Shown here in pieces: positions 59,779-64,000 of a DNA stretch of 64,000 bases. Origin of the DNA: Aquatica leii (Eukaryota > Arthropoda > Insecta > Coleoptera > Lampyridae); assembly GCA_035610365.1 (NCBI GenBank), contig CM069436.1, forward strand, positions 56,559,505-56,623,504, in the 5' to 3' direction. Made by a program: the position numbers and the translations under genes. The number at the start of each line of letters is the position of its first letter. Position 1 is the first letter of the stretch. The notes beneath the pieces are model-generated. The model worked only from the letters and a program-made list of their open reading frames with translations, was not told the origin of the DNA and searched no databases.

Positions 59779-61130
59779 TTTTAAAAGAACGCGAATAATA
59801 ACTCGTATAGGTTATATTTACTCAAAACCATCTACAATACAATGTCAAACGGGGGTAGCCAATAGGAAGCAAGAATAACTTTATCCTAAGTATATCTACT
59901 CAAATTCAGAAGGATAAAGTATTCCGTAGATTATACCAAGAATAAAGTTATTCGGCGATTGTAGAACGCATCTTTCGAATCTTAATCTCAGTATAGCTTA
60001 TTCGTAGAATATACTTGCATTGTAGAACCGGCCCTAAATAGACTTTATCAGCAATTACTAGAAATACTTTTGACCAAAAATATAGCTATTTCGTCGCCAT
60101 CAAAAACCACCTGTTAATTAAAGCACGTGGTATTTACGGCACAAATAGTTCGTAATAAGTTTTTTTATTTTATTCGATTGTTATTCGTCATTGTACAAAA
60201 TTCAAGCAATTATTGCATATTGTCTGAAATTTATCGCAAATTGTCGTACTTACGTTAAATATTATAATGTTTTAAGCAGACCCAAGTTGCATCAAGCATT
60301 CATTTGTTTAGTCAAAATAGTACAATTGGAGACGTTCCAGGAGAATTCGAAAACATTCGTTCTTGGTTCAAGTATTTTTAAAAGTTATCACCTTTTATAG
60401 ATAATAATGGTGTCTTGAGAGTTAGTGGTTGTTTAACTCGATTATTGTTACTATACGCTACAAAACACTCCGCTTTATTTAATATTAAGCATCGTCTGAC
60501 AATTTAGATTGTGGAGAGTACTCATCTTGAAGATAAACACTCAAGTGTAAACACAATTTTATATTTGGTACAACAAAATTTTTGGGTCATATCAACTCTC
60601 CGAGTAACTTGTTGTTCACTTATTCCACTCCTAATAGTAAAATTGCCCGCACTTCGTGTGGATCAACTAAAGGCATTTTGTTCTGTTAGAGTATCTTTAG
60701 TGATTGTGGCGTTAATTTTGTCAGGGCCAACAAACAATTGGCTGCTCAATTCAAATTTGCAGTAGAAACTAAAGCCATTAGTTTTAATCAAAGACGAGTT
60801 GAGCCCGCCTCTACTTTAGAGAATAAGCAGAATAATTGAATTGCATCCTGGAAAGGATAATATTGTTCGCGTGGCGACACTTTGTACTGTTCAAGAACTG
60901 TTCAAGCGCCCTTTAGTAAAGTTATGACCGGTGCCTTCTATTGTATTTAGTATTCAGTTTAAAATTTTATTTTAGATTAATCTAAGATTGTTCAAGCGCT
61001 GTCTAGTATAGTTACATTCGCTGTTTTTGCAGTAACATTGTATTATATTTAGTTGTTAGTTTAATTTTGTTTAAGTTAGTTTTTGTTAATAGTTATTGAA
61101 AATCATAGTTGCACTGTTAATTTTGATGGG

Positions 61131-64000
61131 CGGATGTTTTGTGCTAATGAAAAGCCTTTGATGTAGGCAATGCGTGGACCTGTGTTAGTGATTAAGAACA
61201 GGTGCGCGTTTTGTGATTAGTTACGTTTTCCTAAGTAATAAAATAGATAAATTAATTTAAAAAAAAATGGCTATATGATAATTATTGTGTACTAAGTCTT
61301 TTGCACTAATAAAATGCAACCGTATTTTAAAATATTTTGCAGGCATTTAATTACTCAATATATAAGTAATCTAATTATAAAAATTGAATGGAGTTTGGTG
61401 GAACCTTGAGAAGAGCGTGTATTACTGGAATTACGGATGGTAGATGTACGACAGATATGGAAATTTGTATCGAACACACAGACGTTAACAAAATTTTACA
61501 ATGAATATGATTGTTATGGTTAAAAGGTTTTAATTTTCTACTAAAACGTTACGTACACGTACACATCTTAAATTTATTTTTTTATATTTTGCGTATCTTA
61601 AATATTTGCATCTAAATTATTATTAGCAGAAACTAATTGTATTTATTGTAGTCGGTTGTTTGTAAATTACTTTCTATGTTCAACAATAAAAAGAACATAT
61701 TATTTTAATCTTTTAATTAACTAAAAGAAGCTACAAAAATCGCGTTTTTACAAAACAACAGAATTTTTGTTTGTAGATAAGATAATAAATCTTTTAGATG
61801 TAAACAATACTGTTTTAGGTATTTTTATGTTTTTCTAAGTTTCCAAAAAATAACAAGGTATATAAATGTGTATATAAAAATTTTCTGGAATAATAATAAA
61901 ACAGTTTAATTAGAACTTTGTTTTTCACTGTATTTGTTGTAACACGCAATTAATTTATAGTAGTTACATATGATTACATACCAAGGTTGCCAACAAAAAA
62001 CTATTATGTAATAACGTAAAACTAGAATCTTATAAATCACATATTACTTGTATAAACAAATAAATAATTTTTATTTTTATTTTTTGTTAGTGTAGTAGAT
62101 ACTGCAATTTTCAATTGAAATTTTTGGTATATATGTTTTTTCAGTTAAAGTGCTTTAAACGATGTTCATTTAATGGTTTGTATTTATTTTTAAAGAAGCA
62201 CCGATGACAAATACAATACATTGAGAAGTTAAAACTCTACTACATTTGTACCTTTTTATATTCATTATAAATCAATTATTATTTAGAAGAGATCAAAAAC
62301 AATTATTTATTAGCAAAAATAACATTATCAGCTTCTTTAAATATCAAAAAACGTTGCCCTTGCAATTTATGGTTTATATGTGAAAATATAAAAAGCGAAA
62401 TTTTGTTTGTTGATGCACTGTTGTTAGTTTAATTCAGGTAGCACATTTCAAAAAATAGTCACAATTGCCTTTCGTAGTTGAGCACGTATATCGTCAAAAA
62501 TGTCTTTACGATGGAAACGTCAGCTAGATGGCAGTACTAGTTTAGCGCAATATTATAGTATAAAAACATGTTAAAGCTTAATACTACTGATACTAGTAAC
62601 ATCTGATATATTTTTTTTACTTGTTGATTTCATATTTTTGTACTAAAGTTAGTTAGTTTATTAAGTACTAACTTTAGTTTTGTACCATAACCGTTTTTAT
62701 TACTCAAATATATAGCGCAAGTCTGTACGTTAAAATACATTCAGTAAATTACATACTTTTCTTTTATTTTTTTAAAAAATGTTTAGACTCATCGATTAGC
62801 ATTTTTAGTTGCAGTTTTTATATAGACGAAAAAATGGTACAATGTGTCTTGCGCTAGAGATATATTTTTAATATTAAATTTTACATATTGTATTGTTTTA
62901 AATTTTGTTTGCAATTTTCTTTTGATTATTTTTTTATAATTTTGCAAAAAGTCTTTAATGCTATAATAAATGTCAGAATAATAGACTGTAACAAAGATTT
63001 TAACCAATGGACTTTTTTAGCTGTGTCTTAGCATTACAAATTGAGCGACTTATGTAGTTTAAGGTAAATTTTAAAAGTACATTCAACCGACAGCGTGCTT
63101 TCTGGTTTCTGGCGCCCATTACCAATTTTTTATTCTCAATTTTTTTATGATTCCAAAATTCAAATTTGTGTGTGTAAAAGGATCCATTTCTAGCTACTAA
63201 GTTTTTTGCCAAACAAAACATATTTTTGTTACGATTTTAAGGTAGTTACTTCATTAGCATCTTTTGCACGTAACACTGTTAAAAAATCTTTTCATTGTGT
63301 ATGTTTAGATAAAATTTGGATTTTTACAAGATTATTCTTAAAATTATGTCAAGATTGTAGTTCAAAAACCGATCGGCAAAAATTTACTTCTGAAAAGAAA
63401 AACGGTGAATGTTTAATGTTAACAGTAACTATGCATATATTAAATCATATTACAGTTTATTTAATTTAATATTAAATATTTTTTTTTGATATTTAGGTTT
63501 ATTGTACTATATGCTAATATTAAAAAAAAGGTTTATTTTATCGGTTTAATTAATTTTTTTACCATTTACGAAGATTATTATGGGGATCTAAACAAAATGA
63601 ATTTCTTAACGTGGTTTTAAAATAATATTTTTTTAAATTTTAAAATATCCATTACTAATAATTACGAACAATGCAAGGTACGAAGTACCTGGACAGAATT
63701 TAAAATTCAAGACTGGCTGATAAAAAATTAAAAACAAGTTGATACTGAATTATGAAAAACAGAGCTGCTTAATATTGATAAGTGATATTTAAAATTTAAA
63801 TATTAAAAATTAATATAGTGTGTAAAGGTTTCACCATGAAACATAATATAATTTTTTGTGGTTAATTGTGTATATTTAATTTAAAATCTTACTACAAGTT
63901 CTCGAAACAATCAATCGTATGAGAACCTGATAATTAAGGAAAATTTATTTAGCTACAGCATTTGCGCAAAGGTCTATCCACCATAAAAGCTCTAGACAAA
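61131..64000. other. AT-rich noncoding stretch, possible LTR remnant at its start
   Basis: The GGGCGGATGTTTTGTGC word near 61131 could be the polypurine tract/LTR junction of the BEL/Pao copy, and the next 100 bp part of its LTR, but no second LTR is visible. Beyond 61300 no gene or repeat is recognised. The frames at 62789-63469 are low-complexity translations. Confidence 0.4.

Larger units (their letters stand above)
57129..60034. mobile_element. PIF/Harbinger element with both genes, nested in BEL/Pao
   Basis: TAA (57126-57128), then GGGCCGGTTCTACAA; at the far end TTGTAGAACCGGCCC, then TAA (60035-60037). The 15-bp TIRs are perfect and the 3-bp TAA duplication is the Harbinger signature. 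GCGTTCTACA recurs subterminally at both ends (about 57213 and inverted near 59962), as do TTATTCTT-type words. The 2.9-kb interior has the standard convergent pair: a Myb/SANT-like DNA-binding protein gene on plus and a HARBI1-like nuclease gene on minus, ending only about 17 bp apart near 58630-58645. Confidence 0.93.
56480..61130 (+). pseudogene. Decayed BEL/Pao LTR retrotransposon pol, split by a Harbinger element
   Basis: Left part (56480-57125): an ILSEIAKI-like RT-end block, MAESKVALLKRLIISCLEL (about 56810), which is the AKxKVAPxKRLxIPRLEL start of the BEL RNase H region, and later IVLAWI-like and HRWNTFIAN-like text. Right part (60038 on): NNGVLRVSGCLTR (about 60400), ESTHLEDKHSSV and LPALRVDQLKAF (integrase zinc-binding and linker region), SDCGVNFVRAN (about 60700, integrase core), and near 60835-60930 ELHPGKDNIVRVATL with FKRPLVKL, the pol C-terminus. 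Many stops, frameshifts and a deletion inside the integrase. The two parts adjoin cleanly at one TAA. Not functional. Confidence 0.8.

Noticed and set aside
1-64000. CRISPR arrays, operons, bacterial promoters or ribosome binding sites
   Set aside because: The sequence is eukaryotic (introns, insect transposons); no spaced identical repeats of CRISPR type are present.

Overview
The window looks like a stretch of insect (at least arthropod) nuclear DNA. It is strongly AT-rich, has spliced eukaryotic coding regions with GT-AG introns, and carries TE families typical of insects: piggyBac, Harbinger, pogo, mariner/IS630-like, Penelope, BEL/Pao and LINE. A beetle-like genome is only a guess. I found no convincing host gene exon, rRNA gene, tRNA gene or CRISPR. 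Almost everything recognisable is transposon-derived and most of it is decayed.

Layout. 1-8 kb: AT-rich DNA with two foldback-type elements (3032-4543, 6678-7831) whose interiors are packed with short palindromic words. 8-13 kb: a GC-rich palindrome and a decayed piggyBac transposase (11581-12504). 13217-16388: a TIR- and TSD-bounded element carrying a decayed multi-exon gene of an insect family I know only as a domain of unknown function (DUF7869-like). 19.1-22.8 kb: a pile of relics (pogo/Tigger, Penelope RT plus GIY-YIG, mariner-like, one unassigned). 24-31 kb: noncoding, with long GC-rich hairpins, two of them inside a dispersed repeat whose best second copy lies at 38.15-38.51 kb. 31.4-36.4 kb: two mariner-like relics, a LINE RT fragment and a complete TTAA-bounded piggyBac derivative (34183-35674).

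40348-43416 (minus strand) is the one intact gene: four exons that join in frame to a predicted 901-residue protein with a Mutator-like (MULE) DDE transposase region followed by a YqaJ-type exonuclease region.

The right third shows two nested insertions. A TTAA-flanked piggyBac derivative (48526-49878) lies inside a 5'-truncated LINE. A Harbinger element (57129-60034) with perfect 15-bp TIRs, TAA target duplications and both Harbinger genes lies inside a decayed BEL/Pao retrotransposon (about 56480-61130). A third non-autonomous element (53819-55570) has TIRs beginning CCCACAAAACC.

The main candidates for something undescribed are the intact MULE-YqaJ gene, the 13.2-16.4 kb TIR element, and the recurring long GC-rich hairpins in AT-rich noncoding DNA. 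All family names come from recognising protein motifs by eye; no search was run.
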